NCBI RefSeq assembly: GCF_001039355.2
Contig: NW_019776039.1
Location: 37,734-70,965 of the forward strand
Direction of reading: 5' to 3'
DNA length: 33,232 nt
Source: Lingula anatina
Taxonomy: Eukaryota > Brachiopoda > Lingulata > Lingulida > Lingulidae
This document shows positions 10,380 through 21,256 of this stretch, piece after piece (position 1 is the first letter of the stretch; every line of letters begins with the position of its first letter). The notes under the pieces were generated by a model. The model did not search any database. It saw only the letters and a list, made by a program, of their open reading frames with translations, and was not told the origin of the DNA. The position numbers were made by a program, and so were the translations under genes.

Positions 10380-11679
10380 TTAAATCCAAAACTGAGGTGT
10401 CACTCCATGCGTGGTCAGGCGTGTTACCTAATTACCACACAACTCTCGAAACAATTGATGCATGCAGTTGCATGTTCTGTGGTCAGAAATGTGAGGGGTG
10501 ATCTTCTCGGCAATTTCTGCTCTTGTATAAAAACGCATGGGTTTGGCCAATCTTTGGAGTGTATTTAGAGAAGCAACAAAGGGATCGCTCTGAAACTTGA
10601 CAGGTACCTTAGAGATGATATGTTTCGAAAGCTAAGCAACGCAGCTTACTATGGGATTCTTGCTCTCAGAGAAAATGGCCCGAAACGGACAGCCATTGCC
10701 AGGCAACTCAACATTTGTCAGGAACCGTTAGTTAAGTCCCCCAAAGAAATGCTACAACAGGGGCACCTACTCCAATGCCTCGACCAGGGTGTCCGCGTAT
10801 CACACCAAGAAGACATAATCGCCTTCTCCTTAGAGTGCTCCGTGCTGGTCGTACAAAGACAACCAGTGTCCTCAGAAAAGAGTGGCAGAATGTCATTCAA
10901 ACGCCCGTTTCAAGGTCCCTCGTGAACAAGAGATTACTGCAAGCCGGTTATGTTGCACGAAAACCAGTAGGGAAACCGCTATTAACAGCAGGTCATATAC
11001 ATCGACATCTGCAATAGGCTGGGGACCACGTGCGTTTGCAGCCAAAACACTGGAATCACGTCGTTTTCGGTGATGAGACCAAATATTAATTTTTTAGGGT
11101 TGACGGTCGATTCCGTGTCCGCCAACGTGTACGAGAGGCATAAAACGATGATTGTGTACTGCCTAGGGTGCAAGCAGGGGGTGGTAACGTCTCTGTTTGG
11201 GGAGCATTCCATGCCGGTGCCCAGAACCAGTTGGTTTTTCTAGGAGGCAACCTCAACCAGGGTTCCTACAGAGACATTCTACAGCAAACAATCCTTCGAT
11301 TTGTAAGAGTCAGCTTCAGGAACAACTTTGTGTGCCACGACGACTGTGCAAACCCACATCGAGCTCGCAGAATCACTGTTTTTCTTCGGAGCCATGGGTT
11401 CAGCAACTGCCCTGACCTGCAAACTCCCTAGATATGAACCCATTGAAAATCTGTGGGCGGAAGTAACTCACAGAATTAATAGCTATGGTCATCGGAAGGT
11501 AAATAATGATGAACTGCGACAGGCAAATATCACTGCGTGGAATGATAGCCCCATCCAAACTGTAAAAAACTTGTCACAGGGTATGCCATGTAGGATGAGG
11601 GCGCTGCAAGCGGCTGCCGGAGGTCATACCCGCTAATGATGACTTTTCATGATTTACTGTAATGAGTCCTTTGACTGTG
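10380..11679 (+). pseudogene. Tc1/mariner-type transposase, decayed copy
   Basis: Fragments in all three + frames follow the order of a Tc1-family transposase. An N-terminal helix-turn-helix comes first (about 10640-10720: GPKRTAIARQLN). A GRPR-like hinge region and second helix-turn-helix (about 10770-10960) are followed by KPVGKPLLTAGH. The DDE catalytic domain shows its first Asp in VVFGDET (codon near 11072), the second in HDDCANPHRA (11342) and the Glu in PIENLW (11445). The last two are about 34 residues apart, as in DD34E Tc1 enzymes, although indels lie between them. At least three frame changes and in-frame stops rule out function. The last coding part ends at the TAA of CGCTAA (11631-11636). 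The 3' tail (11627-11679) recurs inverted at 25748-25798. The 5' boundary is a guess, because no matching left terminal repeat was found. Confidence 0.8.
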
Positions 11680-11682
11680 GTC

Positions 11683-11745
11683 AGATTTACGTAAGGTCGC
11701 CCAAAGAAAACCCAAGTCCACATAATGACCAGTTTAATGGTCTGT
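11683..11745 (+). repeat. 62-bp direct repeat, left copy
   Basis: CAGATTTACGTAAGGTCG, then CCCAAAGAAAACCCAAGTCC and ACATAATGACCAGTTTAATG. This is nearly identical to 13597-13662, with one substitution (C for G) seen in the core. It begins almost where the Tc1-like 3' tail ends. Confidence 0.9.
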
Positions 11746-13596
11746 GTCTGCCAGCAATATCCGGCCCATATTTCCAGCAAAACTCTGTATGTTTCCGAAG
11801 TCACAGGACACCCGTCGTATCGATCATCATGGCTGGTTACTCAAACAACAACAAGATATTAGCAAGACAAAATCTCTACCCAGTTCCCACAGAACACGGT
11901 TCTGCTACCTATCCCTTGTCTAAAATACCAGTCCCGACACTCCAACGTGGAGCATGGTACCCTTAAAGAAATTATCTGGTCTAACTTGCATTTATCCATC
12001 GGTGGACCTAAATTAACAAGCAGCCCTACGTCGCTAGGAACATACCAGAATTTTTCACTCCCATACGGAAGCAGGGAACCATTTTAAATAAATAATAAAA
12101 CATCTGGTCTTACTTGCATTTATCCATTTGCGGACCTAAATTAACAAGCAGTCCTAATGTCCCTAGGAACGTACCAGATCTTCTGCTCCTATTACTTAGA
12201 GCGGGATAACCTTAAAAAAAATAAATACTGGGTCTCCAACCTCACTTCGAGATGAACTAACCTGTTTTCACCACGCCATATGAGCCTCCTTCCTTCATTA
12301 GCCGTCACGACATTTAATTGTCACTCTTGCATAATAGAAAAGTCCAAAAGTACACCTGTCGCGTGTTTGTCTGTCTGTGTGTCCGTTTTTAATTACTGTC
12401 TGCCTACGCACGTGCCTTGCCTAAACCAGTTTGGTCCGGTTTATTTCGACACCCGTTTTTAATATTCCCATTATAGACCAAAGCTTTGATATTGCCTCTA
12501 TATTCAAATTTGCCTAAGAACACGTTCCTTATCACCACGAACGCCGCTTCTTATCTACGTTACCAAATTCTGGTGTAATCTCCAACTATTACATGTAATT
12601 CGATCGGCGCAAACACTTGAAGTTCCTTATCTTACGGCTTGCCTCTGTCGGCCCTTGCACGACAATATCGGCAGTTATAATTAATGGCACAATAGCCTGT
12701 ACATCTGAACGTTACAAATTTAAAAATCCGACCAGGACCATATCAACGTCACCCTTATTTTACTACGTAGAAATTTCGTCAATCACCGAATCAACGCAAC
12801 ATTAACCCGAAAACGTTAAAATACAACATTGACACCAAAAGACGATATATACTACACTGTACCAACAACGCAAAACTTATCTTATATTTTTCCCGCTACG
12901 CAATCCCGAATATATCGAGAAAAATAACCTTTCTACGACTGCCACGTAACAACAGTGCGTAGCTTTTCCCGAAAATTGCATTTTCATGCACTAACGATCT
13001 CTTGCTTCTTTAAGAAAATAAAAGTAATCTTCCTAAACATTTCATGTACCGTAATTACGTGACCCTTAACCAAATATTTTGCGACTTACATACAAAATCG
13101 ACTAAAAAACTGGAGGAGCCATTTATTCCTCTCTTACTATCATAGAATTTTATTTAAAAATCGGCAAGTTTCTCCTACTTTGCACTGAATTTGGAAAGTT
13201 TTTATATATAATTACTCTTGACATGAATACCACGGCTCGACAAACCGTTAAATACTACCAAAAGTTACACAAAATCCGAAATTAAAATACCCGTTACTGC
13301 AAGATATAAACAATAAGTCATACTTACCGGCCGGTAGGTGATACTGCGCGAAGACATACCTTTTCTATACTTACCTTCCCTTCTGGCCATTTTGTGTCTA
13401 GTCAGATCTTCCTTGTGCGCATTTAAACGTAAACTGGCGAAGCTCAGCCAAATATGTTATGAACCTTTTACATATGCCTATGATGAATGTCCTAAACTTA
13501 TATAATTTTGAACGCTTAATTCAAGCGTGGGCTCGAAATAGGACATTACGTTTTAGACTTACTCAGTGGATAACGCAATTCAAAATTCCACGGTTC
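11746..13596. other. 1.85 kb segment between 62-bp direct repeats, no coding potential
   Basis: No long open frame on either strand. It contains a two-unit tandem repeat at 11974-12220. On the - strand a good splice donor follows a short ATG-led stretch: ATGGCCAGAAGGGAAG (13393 down to 13378), then GTAAGT. Another GTAAGT occurs near 13333 on the - strand. Flanking short direct repeats could mean an insertion, a very small LTR-like element, or a segmental copying event; I cannot tell which. Confidence 0.4.
11974..12220 (+). repeat. tandem duplication, period about 128 bp, two diverged units
   Basis: Unit 1 begins ATCTGGTCTAACTTGCATTT at 11974 and unit 2 begins ATCTGGTCTTACTTGCATTT at 12102. 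Both continue with ATCCAT, GGACCTAAATTAACAAGCAG, CCTA, CTAGGAAC and TACCAGA. No protein is encoded. Confidence 0.85.
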
Positions 13597-13662
13597 GTGT
13601 CAGATTTACGTAAGGTCGCGCAAAGAAAACCCAAGTCCACATAATGACCAGTTTAATGGTTT
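13597..13662 (+). repeat. 62-bp direct repeat, right copy
   Basis: Partner of 11683-11745, with the same orientation and order of words. Sequences beyond it on the right differ from those beyond the left copy, so the shared block is sharply bounded. Confidence 0.9.
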
Positions 13663-14849
13663 ATTGGTTGACGATCTCTAACTACATGTTCTATACGTGA
13701 AGCCTCCAACTTCTAAGCCGTCTCCCATAGCTCCGTCGAGCGGTCACCTTCGAGTCTTCTTCAGTTTGCCCTCCGATCTTAATTCTAGACATCTTTTTAT
13801 ACGTATTTCTTATCTATAGGTGGATTCTGTGCTGCAGTATTTGGCGGTACATACTAATTTTAATTATTCAAATTGCACACGTCCACTTAAGTTACATGAC
13901 TACAGGTAAGGCCATAAAACGAGTCGAGTGCACAAGCAATCGACTCTAATCAAATTAATTTACATGTCTGGGAATTATATTTGTGAACACTACACTGTGT
14001 AACATATCGCTTACCCTGAGTGTTAGGGCCACTGTGAAGCAAGACTTAACTATTGAAACGTTTTCACAGTGGCTTTGAGGGACAGCGACCATGTTCGCCT
14101 TCTGTCAATCAAAAAGAACCGTATTGCAGTGAATCTGCAGCTAAAAGTCATTTAACCATAATGAAACGTAAAACAGATTTAATTCTGCTTTATTTAATTT
14201 TATTTACTTATTTAAGATGTAAAGTGAAAAAATAAATAATATTCTTCTAAAAGAAAAGATATATCCAATGTATTTTGTATTTTTTGCTTATCATTTGCCC
14301 CTGGAGGTATAAACACAATACACGTGCTTGCTCTGTGCCAAGTTTGACAGCTACACTGTATGTCCGATACCATTATAAGGGCTGCGCAATGGCGACACCA
14401 AAATCAGTTTTTAAAGCAGAATGTTGCTTGTATTGTGGCACTGACCTTTGATTGCAAGATATTCTTAATTCAAACTTCTAACTCTGCGTCAGCCACTTTG
14501 CTTCTTGTCTAGTCTGCACGAGAAAACGTCAGCGCAAGGCGGGAAAGGCAGCTCCAGGAGGTCAAACCTGTGACGTACGCCGTATGACTTTCAAATATGA
14601 AGCTCAGGCGGACACAACTGTGACGTACGACAAATTTGACTTCCACATATGGAAGCGCCCCTAGCAGAATTTTGTTGAAGAACGCCCACGGCTTGACAAT
14701 GTTCGCTAGGATTGGACTGGTATTGCGTAAATGGACTAGGACTGGTATTGCGTAAATGAATTATATATGAAATCAAGATCGCGTTGGCAATACCGGGATC
14801 TAGAACCTAGGGTACATATCGCTGCACGGAGGCTATCATTTTCTTTCAT
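13663..14849. other. no gene recognised; small local duplications
   Basis: The stretch is AT-rich, with a GC-richer patch at about 14510-14760. That patch contains a short tandem duplication (GGACTGGTATTGCGTAAATG twice, with one base different nearby, 14708-14758). It also contains two copies of CTGTGACGTACG about 60 bases apart. No coding frame resembles a known family. Confidence 0.4.
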
Positions 14850-15083
14850 AGCTTAGCTTAAAATTAATACTGACACCAAACTGTTGAAATGGTTTTCTGG
14901 GGGTGTTCTTTTCTTTTGAATGACATCTTATGTCAGATTTGATATTATTGACCAAAACATCTCACAACAGTATACTGGATTCTTTTATCACTCAATGGCA
15001 TACTTTTTTGATGAATCAAGCCAAAGAAATGTTAATCAGCACTAAAAAATAACAATGATAAAAAATATTACATATTAAGTAGG
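14850..15083 (-). repeat. dispersed repeat B, inverted partner of 23875-24108
   Basis: Read on the - strand, this block matches 23875-24108 nearly throughout. Examples are TGATTCATCAAAAAA, GGTCAATAATATCAAATC, TGACATAAGATGTCATTC and AGAACACCCCCAGAAAACCA. The two copies lie about 8.8 kb apart in opposite orientation. No coding capacity is seen, and the family is unknown. Confidence 0.9.
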
Positions 15084-15553
15084 ATATATTATATGCAGCT
15101 ATAAACTTATAGGGATACGTTCTTGAAGCCAAATACTGCGAGTTCCTACATGTACTATAATCTTTCCACAGAAAGATCAGCGGGATCGACTGCCCAGACT
15201 TCTTGGCGCCAAATACTATACAACATTGGTCAAAAAGGTTGCCCTACTCCTAATTTTATGTGCTTTTATTTATAAATGATCACATCACGGGATTTAATTG
15301 CTATGAATGGTGATTTTCATTCCAGATACCATAACTTACATGATTGGTGGTACAGAAAATACAAACTAGCAGTTGAGATATCCATATTTAATACCATTTA
15401 TTCACATTTAATACTTGTACCCCCTGAAATCCAATGTTCCACTGTCATTTCCACGGAGGTAAAGACATGCCCATTAAATTGAAATGACACCACCAAATGT
15501 CACCAAATTTACACACATTTAGCATTAGGATTAAGACTGATTAAATTAATTAA

Positions 15554-15893
15554 TAGTGGCACGCGGTAGCATGGGTTCAATCCTCTTACAGCTATAATCC
15601 TATAGCCACAACAAACAATGGGGACCTTCTGGCTGACGTATCCTGCTGTTAATTACACTTAGTTACAGCGGATTGTCGCGCTCGCGCTGGACCACAGATA
15701 CCGGCGTCATGGGGTTCACTTGCCTAAGGTATTGTGTTATTACGCCTAAACTATTGTGTTTTTGCGTTCGAATTTGGAACGGATTTATACGGCTCTCCAT
15801 TGTTTGTCCGCCCCCTTCTATTCACAAGATAGGGATTAAAACATTTCAAACGTTTTTAAAACATTATACAACGACAACATAATTTTTACTACC
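15554..15893 (+). repeat. dispersed repeat family A, copy 1 (5'-truncated)
   Basis: Shares with the other copies (20584-21256, 22998-23507, 32608-33232) the words CCTTCTGGCTGA, TATCCTGCTGTTAATTACAC, GCGCTGGACCACAGA, CATGGGGTTCAC, CTATTGTGTTT and TAGGGATTAAAACATTTC. It begins later in the unit than copies 2 to 4, at GCACGCGGTAGCATGGGTTC. The open frame running through it (15673-15882) has a counterpart in copy 2 with several changed residues, so it could be chance or a relic; no known domain is visible. Confidence 0.9.
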
Positions 15894-15896
15894 ACT

Positions 15897-16450
15897 CCGT
15901 CCTAATATTATGTATGTGTACATTTATTCTGTCTACCACAAGAAGATTAGATGCGATTATAACGACAGAAAATACAATACAGGGAGTGTGATAATGATAG
16001 GGTCGCTAAACGATTGTTGACGGAATACAGTGACCAGCCTAATCCCCTGGTCGCCAGAGTAGGCACGCCCCCTTAGAGTACTTATGTAAACAAACGGTTT
16101 CCCGTAGCGAACTATCCTTTAGTTCAACAGCTTCGCGCGTGCAGCGGATTATAGTGACACTATATACCCTGTAGCTAACTGCAGTTGAATCTGTGAAAGA
16201 TGTTATTTGATTCATTCTGCTGTGGCGGACGTTGTGGACCAGCTCAGTGGTTCATTCACTCATTCTTTTCTGAATATTGGTGATGCAGATTTTGAGTGCT
16301 TAATTATTTACCCTCTTTCTAACAAGAGAAAGGGGTAGGGAGAGAAACAGAGAGAGTGTCAAATGAAATGGGTAAAATGAGTACTACAATATATTAATTA
16401 AAGGGGCTTGCGGTGGAAAAAACGATAGACTGCTTTGCATCAAGGTGTTG
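15897..16450 (+). repeat. direct repeat C, copy 1 (partner 17597-18142)
   Basis: Starts CCGTCCTA and shares long blocks with copy 2: AATGATAGGGTCGC, AAACGATTGTTGACGG, GCCTAATCCCCTGGTCGCC, CTTATGTAAACAAACGG, GCTAACTGCAGTT, GGACGTTGTGGACCAGC, GAGAGAAACAGAGAGAGTGT and GGTGGAAAAAACGATAGACT. It directly follows family A copy 1, so A and C may belong to one larger element. Both strands were checked for protein; none is recognised. Confidence 0.9.
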
Positions 16451-16489
16451 GCACATAACAGAAGTGATTAAACTTTAAATATAGACCCC

Positions 16490-16690
16490 ATTCCCAGAGA
16501 TTAGATCGATCCAAACTAGATCGACCTAACTCCTGGGGGTTCACGCTAAATAGCTGTCAGCCGAGCGGGCACGAAAGTTAATTACCCCCTTACAGCTTTT
16601 TGTAGGCGGGACGGACATTTAAGCCGGATTATCTGACAGTAATCTAGTGAGACTCCCCACGGGGATAGATCGATCTAAATGTCTGGGAAT
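16490..16690. mobile_element. MITE-like element, 201 bp, imperfect terminal inverted repeats
   Basis: The left end ATTCCCAGA...TTAGATCGATC (16490-16512) is mirrored at the right end by GATCGATCTAAA...TCTGGGAAT (to 16690). The interior has no coding frame. It lies between the two C repeats. No convincing target-site duplication was seen. The short palindrome AGATCGATC inside both tips is notable. Confidence 0.65.
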
Positions 16691-16725
16691 ACGCCCATAG
16701 ACTCANGAATACGCACATAGACTCA
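16687..16725 (+). repeat. short tandem duplication with one ambiguous base (N at 16706)
   Basis: GAATACGCCCATAGACTCA is followed by N and then GAATACGCACATAGACTCA. The N between two nearly identical units suggests uncertain sequence or a gap-closing join at this position. Confidence 0.8.
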
Positions 16726-17596
16726 TTGCTGTATGATTTATATTTGTACCGACTTATATTTTACTCTCGTTCATTTCTTGGATCTGGTTCCTTGAATGAA
16801 ATTTTGCCTGTATAAAGTAACTTTGTGACATGAAGTAATTAATAAAACACGCCTGTTGAAAAGGGGGCTCTTCGTTACTAATACAGGTCGACAGATACGT
16901 TGTTCAGAAAAACATCGTTGCCGTTCGTCGCCGCTACCTTCAGGAGAGCATATCCTCCGCTTGGATCACCGGCATTTTTTTGTTATCTGACAAATTAGGG
17001 CAGATGTCAACTTACGTTTTGGCTATTAATTCTGAATTTACTTATATTTTGGGCTAAATTCGATGTCAGATTCATAGCCTTGACGCAAAGCCACCAGAGT
17101 AACAGTTTAAATTTCTAAACATTCTATCATGTTTTCCCCCTGATGTTAATATTATCACTTTTTGCGTCACTTGTTACACACACTGACGATCCAAGACAAG
17201 TATGATGCCATTCATTGTATGATTATTTAAGCTAGCCGTCACATTTTACATACAAAATTCTTCAGACCTTCCAACACTACTGGTCTCCTCGAGAATCTCC
17301 CCATTTAGGGACATATCTCTTGATACCCCGATTCAGCATAAACACCCCCTGATTTGTCAGACAAGAACGCGTGGCGATAAAATGTGTCGCTTGATCTTGT
17401 AAACACTCAGCGAAATGCACCTAGTGACTATATTCAATGTGTCTTCACTTAATTGCTTTCTCGGTTTCATGAATTGACTATGGTTTTTGCAGTAAAAAGG
17501 AGGAGGAAATGTGAAGACAAAACAACGTCGGGTCTTTGTGTGACTTTCTCCCTAAACACTTTCTATGTTGCTGTCAAAGAAAAGGGAACCGAGATA
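16726..17596. other. non-coding sequence between the two C repeats
   Basis: No gene, RNA or matched repeat was recognised on either strand. Several T-rich and mixed stretches occur, but no open frame of interest. Confidence 0.4.
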
Positions 17597-18142
17597 CCGT
17601 CCTAGTATTTAGTCTGTGTATATTTACCCCGTGTACAATTTGAAGATTAAACTGTGATTACTGCGGTGGAAAATACAATAGTAGGAGTGTATAATGATAG
17701 GGTCGCCAAACGATTGTTGACGGCATATAGTGACTAGCCTAATCCCCTGGTCGCCTGGGTAGGCACGCACCCCTAGAGAACTTATGTAAACAAACGGTCT
17801 CCGGTAGCGAACCATCTTTTGTTCAACAGCTTCAAGCGCGCAGAGGATTATATCTTTAGTGACACCAGCTAACTGCAGTTAAAATTGTGCCAGCTGTTAT
17901 TTCATGTAATTTTGCTATGTCGGACGTTGTGGACCAGCCCACTGGTTCATGGACTCATTTCTTTTCTGAAGATTGATGCAAAAATTTGGTGCTTAATTAT
18001 TTCCCTTCCTTACAAGAGAGAGTGGAAGGGAGAGAAACAGAGAGAGTGTCAGATGAAATGGATAATATGAGTAATACAATATGGTACTTAGATACAAGGG
18101 ACCCAAGGTGGAAAAAACGATAGACTGTTTCGCATCAAGGTG
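17597..18142 (+). repeat. direct repeat C, copy 2
   Basis: Partner of 15897-16450, in the same orientation and with the same start (CCGTCCTA) and end (CGCATCAAGGTGT versus TGCATCAAGGTGT). The copies are 1.7 kb apart start to start, and differ by many point changes and small indels, so the duplication is not recent. Confidence 0.9.
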
Positions 18143-18211
18143 TGTCATTATAATCAGAACATAACCCTTCAGGAGGGATTACATAAATGCAAACTCATTG
18201 ATGTATTAATT

Positions 18212-18217
<6 letters not shown>

Positions 18218-18254
<37 letters not shown>
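18218..18254 (-). repeat. poly(T) tract, 37 bp (poly(A) on the - strand)
   Basis: Uninterrupted run of T. On the - strand it is a poly(A) tract, which could be the tail of a retroposed sequence lying at about 18255-18420. No parent gene was recognised, and no target-site duplication was defined. Confidence 0.85.
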
Positions 18255-18255
<1 letters not shown>

Positions 18256-18480
18256 AATAGACATTAATTTTTAATTTGATCTTCAGGAAATCGTTTTGGT
18301 TTGAATAACACAGCAACCTTTTACGCAATTCCTTTAAAAAACATTTTGATCTTGTACCCCCCACTCCCATTTCTTTTGCTGTGATAAAAATCCCCCCCTT
18401 TCTCATAACACACTAAGACTAATGTGGTAAAAGTATTGAAAATAAAAATTTTTTTTATAAACATATAAAAGCTAATATGT

Positions 18481-20390
18481 AGCAGTAGGGAAATGATAGA
18501 CTAATGATAGACTAATGTGCACCAGGGGAAAAGGCTGACAATCTAATAACTTGTTGCCTTTACATTATAGTACTGTTAATTGTGAGGAGGAGGGAAGTCT
18601 TACTATAGCTCGCAATCTATTGTTAAACGTGATTGTTATCGTTTCAAACAAGCTAAAACCATACCTTTACAATTACTGTGTCCGGCTGCTGCGGAGAGAC
18701 GTCCCGTAGAACAGATTTTGCTATATTGTTGTAAAAAAGCATACGTTCGACACCGGGCAATAACAGTCGTGTATAAAATTGACATCTTATTGTTGAGATG
18801 CACATAAATATAATGTTATAAGAGCTAAGCATTAAGCTTCGACGACCATTTTTAAACAACAACGACAAAAATGCCCCCCTGTCATAGTTATGAGAAAAAT
18901 TGCTAAATCCCCCGTTTCTAAGAGCGCACAAAGGGTAAAGGGTTGACGATATTCAACAATAAATGAGAAAGTTTATATAAACAACAGAATAGGAGAAGAT
19001 ATCTAGCAGTGGCGCAAGGAGAATTTAACTCCAGCACGCAACAGGGGGAAGACTGACAGTGTGATCACACTATATTAAGAACGGTCATTTAACAATGTAT
19101 GACATCGGCTAAAGAGGAGGGGGGGTCCTACAATAGCTCGCAATCTATAGTTAAACGTGATTGTAATCATTTTTCGAACGAGATACCTTTACAATTACTG
19201 TGTGCCTGGCTGCCGTGGAGAAAGGTCCCGTCGAACAGATTTTGCTATATTAAAATACACTAGAGACCTGTTTTAGATCTCTGCAGTAAGAAAGCATACG
19301 TGCGACACCGGGCAATAACGGTCAAATATAAAATTGTCATCTAATTGTTGAGATGCACATAAATATAACGTGATAAGAGCTAAACATTAAGCCTTGACAA
19401 ACTAATGTCCATTTTTAAGCAACAACAAGAAAAAAGGGCGCCCTGTCATAGTTATGAGACAAATTGCTAAATCCCCCGTTTCTAAGAGAGCACAATGGAA
19501 AATGAGATGATAATATTCAAAAATAAATGAGAAGGTTTATGTAAAAAAACAGAATATGAGAAAATATCTACCAGTGGCGCAAGAACAATTTAACAACGTG
19601 CAACAGGGGGACTACTGACAGTGTGATCACACTTTGTAAAGTACGGCCAATTAACAATGTATGACATCGGTTAAAGCGGAGGGGGGTCTTACTATAGCTC
19701 GCTATCTATTGTTAAACGTGATTGTTATCATTTCAAACAAGCTAAAACCAAGCCTGTACAATTACTGTGTGTCCGGCTGCTGCGGAGAAACGTCCTGTTG
19801 AACAGATTTTGCTATATTAAAATACACTTGCGACCTGTTTTGGACCTGTTTTAGATCACTGTTGTAAAAAAAAAAAGCATACGTGCGACACCGGGCAATA
19901 ACAGTCAAGTATAAAATTGACATCTTATTGTTCAGATGGACCTCAATATAACGTTATAAGTATAACGTTATAAGTGCCAAGCATTTAACCTCGACAAACT
20001 AATGTCCATTTTTAAACAACAACCAGAAAAAAGGGCACCATGTCATAGTTATGAGCTGACAAATTGCTTTAAAACTTATTCTGTTGTGGGAAATAATCAT
20101 CCGTTTCGCAGAGCGCACAATGGAAAATGAGATGAAAATATTTAAAAATAAGTTAAAAGGTTTATATAAAAAACAGAATAGGAAAAAATATCGAGCAGTG
20201 GCACAAGGACAATTTAACTCCAGCGTGCAACAGGGGGAAGACTGACAGTGTGATCACACTATATAAAGTATGGGCAATTAACGATGAATGACAGCGGTTA
20301 AAAGAGGAGAGGGGTCTTTCAAAAGCTGGCAATCTACTGTTAAACACGATGGCTATCATTTCGTAAACAAACATAAACCAGGCCTAAACA
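18481..20390 (+). repeat. tandem (satellite-like) array D, units of about 525-625 bp
   Basis: Successive units begin near 18481, 19005, 19570 and 20193 (the last partial). Landmarks in order are AGCAGTGG, CAACAGGGGGAAGACTGACA, AGTGTGATCACACT, GAGGAGG, ATAGCTCGC, GTTAAACGTGATTG, GCATACG, CGACACCGGGCAATAA, TTATTGTTGAGATG, GTCATAGTTATGAG and GAAAATGAGATG. The units differ by substitutions and indels, which explains the uneven period. The 14-bp perfect palindrome AGTGTGATCACACT is kept in the second, third and fourth units (19058, 19620, 20247). A related inverted piece lies at 22610-22855. No protein is encoded. Confidence 0.9.
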
Positions 20391-20583
20391 ATTAGATTGT
20401 TAAATAAGATTATTGCTGTAAAATAATAATGTTAATTCAACGGTGACGATGGAGAATGTGTCATTCGCAATGTTAATAAAATAAGACTGGTTCAAGCCAA
20501 TTGTCCATATCAAATAAATCTTTTTAGTACTTGGGGCTACACTTCAGCTTGTTCTGTAAATATTTTTTTAAAAATAATGTTGC

Positions 20584-21256
20584 ATTCTTTGTTACTTTTA
20601 ATCTTTATTTTTTACACAGGTCGCGAGGATGGAAATTTATATACGGAGCATCTTTAATCTTCAAAACTTTTGGCCATTATCATTCATAATTGCAATAAGA
20701 ATTTTGAGACAGGGTGAATTGTTGATCATGTTGATGCACAATGCTGATGCTTATGCATGTTGATCAAATTCAATTTGACTTCGGAACACCTCATATTGAA
20801 TGAAATAACTGATACCAAATTAAACTAGCAGTTTGCTAGCAACACTAAAAACATGATCAGCTGCGCGTGCCAAGCTAGTGAACAAAAGGACAGTTCGCTG
20901 CGGGAGACGGTTTAGTAGCACGCGGTAGCATGGGTTCTAGCCTCTTAAAGCTATAATCCTACCGCTGCAACAAACAATAGGGACTTTCTGGCTGATGTAT
21001 CCTGCTGTTAATTACACCTTGGCACAGTTGATTGCCGCGCTCGCGCTGGACCACAGAAACCGGCGTCATGGGTTTCACTCGTCTTAAGTATTGTGTTATT
21101 CCACCTAAGCTATTGTGTTTGTGCGTTTGGATTTTGAAGGGATTAATACGGCTCTCCATTTTTTCCCGCCCCCTTCAATTCACAGGACAGGGATTAAAAC
21201 ATTTCAAACGTTGTTAAACCGGTGTACAACGGAGACATAATTGTTACTACCACTGT
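20584..21256 (+). repeat. dispersed repeat family A, copy 2 (long form)
   Basis: The longest + strand copy. It includes a left part ACACAGGTCGCGAGGATG, shared in inverted form only with copy 4 at the right edge of the window. Its centre has CTAGCAACAC, GTGAACAAAAGGACAGTTCG and GGGAGACGGTTTAG. The end ACAACGGAGACATAATTGTT matches the ends of the other copies. No known protein is encoded. Confidence 0.9.

Noticed and set aside
13330-13400. - strand first exon (ATG-led stretch before GTAAGT)
   Set aside because: Only about five codons, with no downstream exon recognised; kept only as a note in the direct-repeat finding.
15554-15600. tRNA-like B-box (GGTTCAATCC) in repeat A copy 1
   Set aside because: No A-box at usable spacing, and the copy 2 counterpart lacks the motif.
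18481-20390. CRISPR array
   Set aside because: Units are hundreds of bases long, diverged, and without spacer structure; the genome is eukaryotic.
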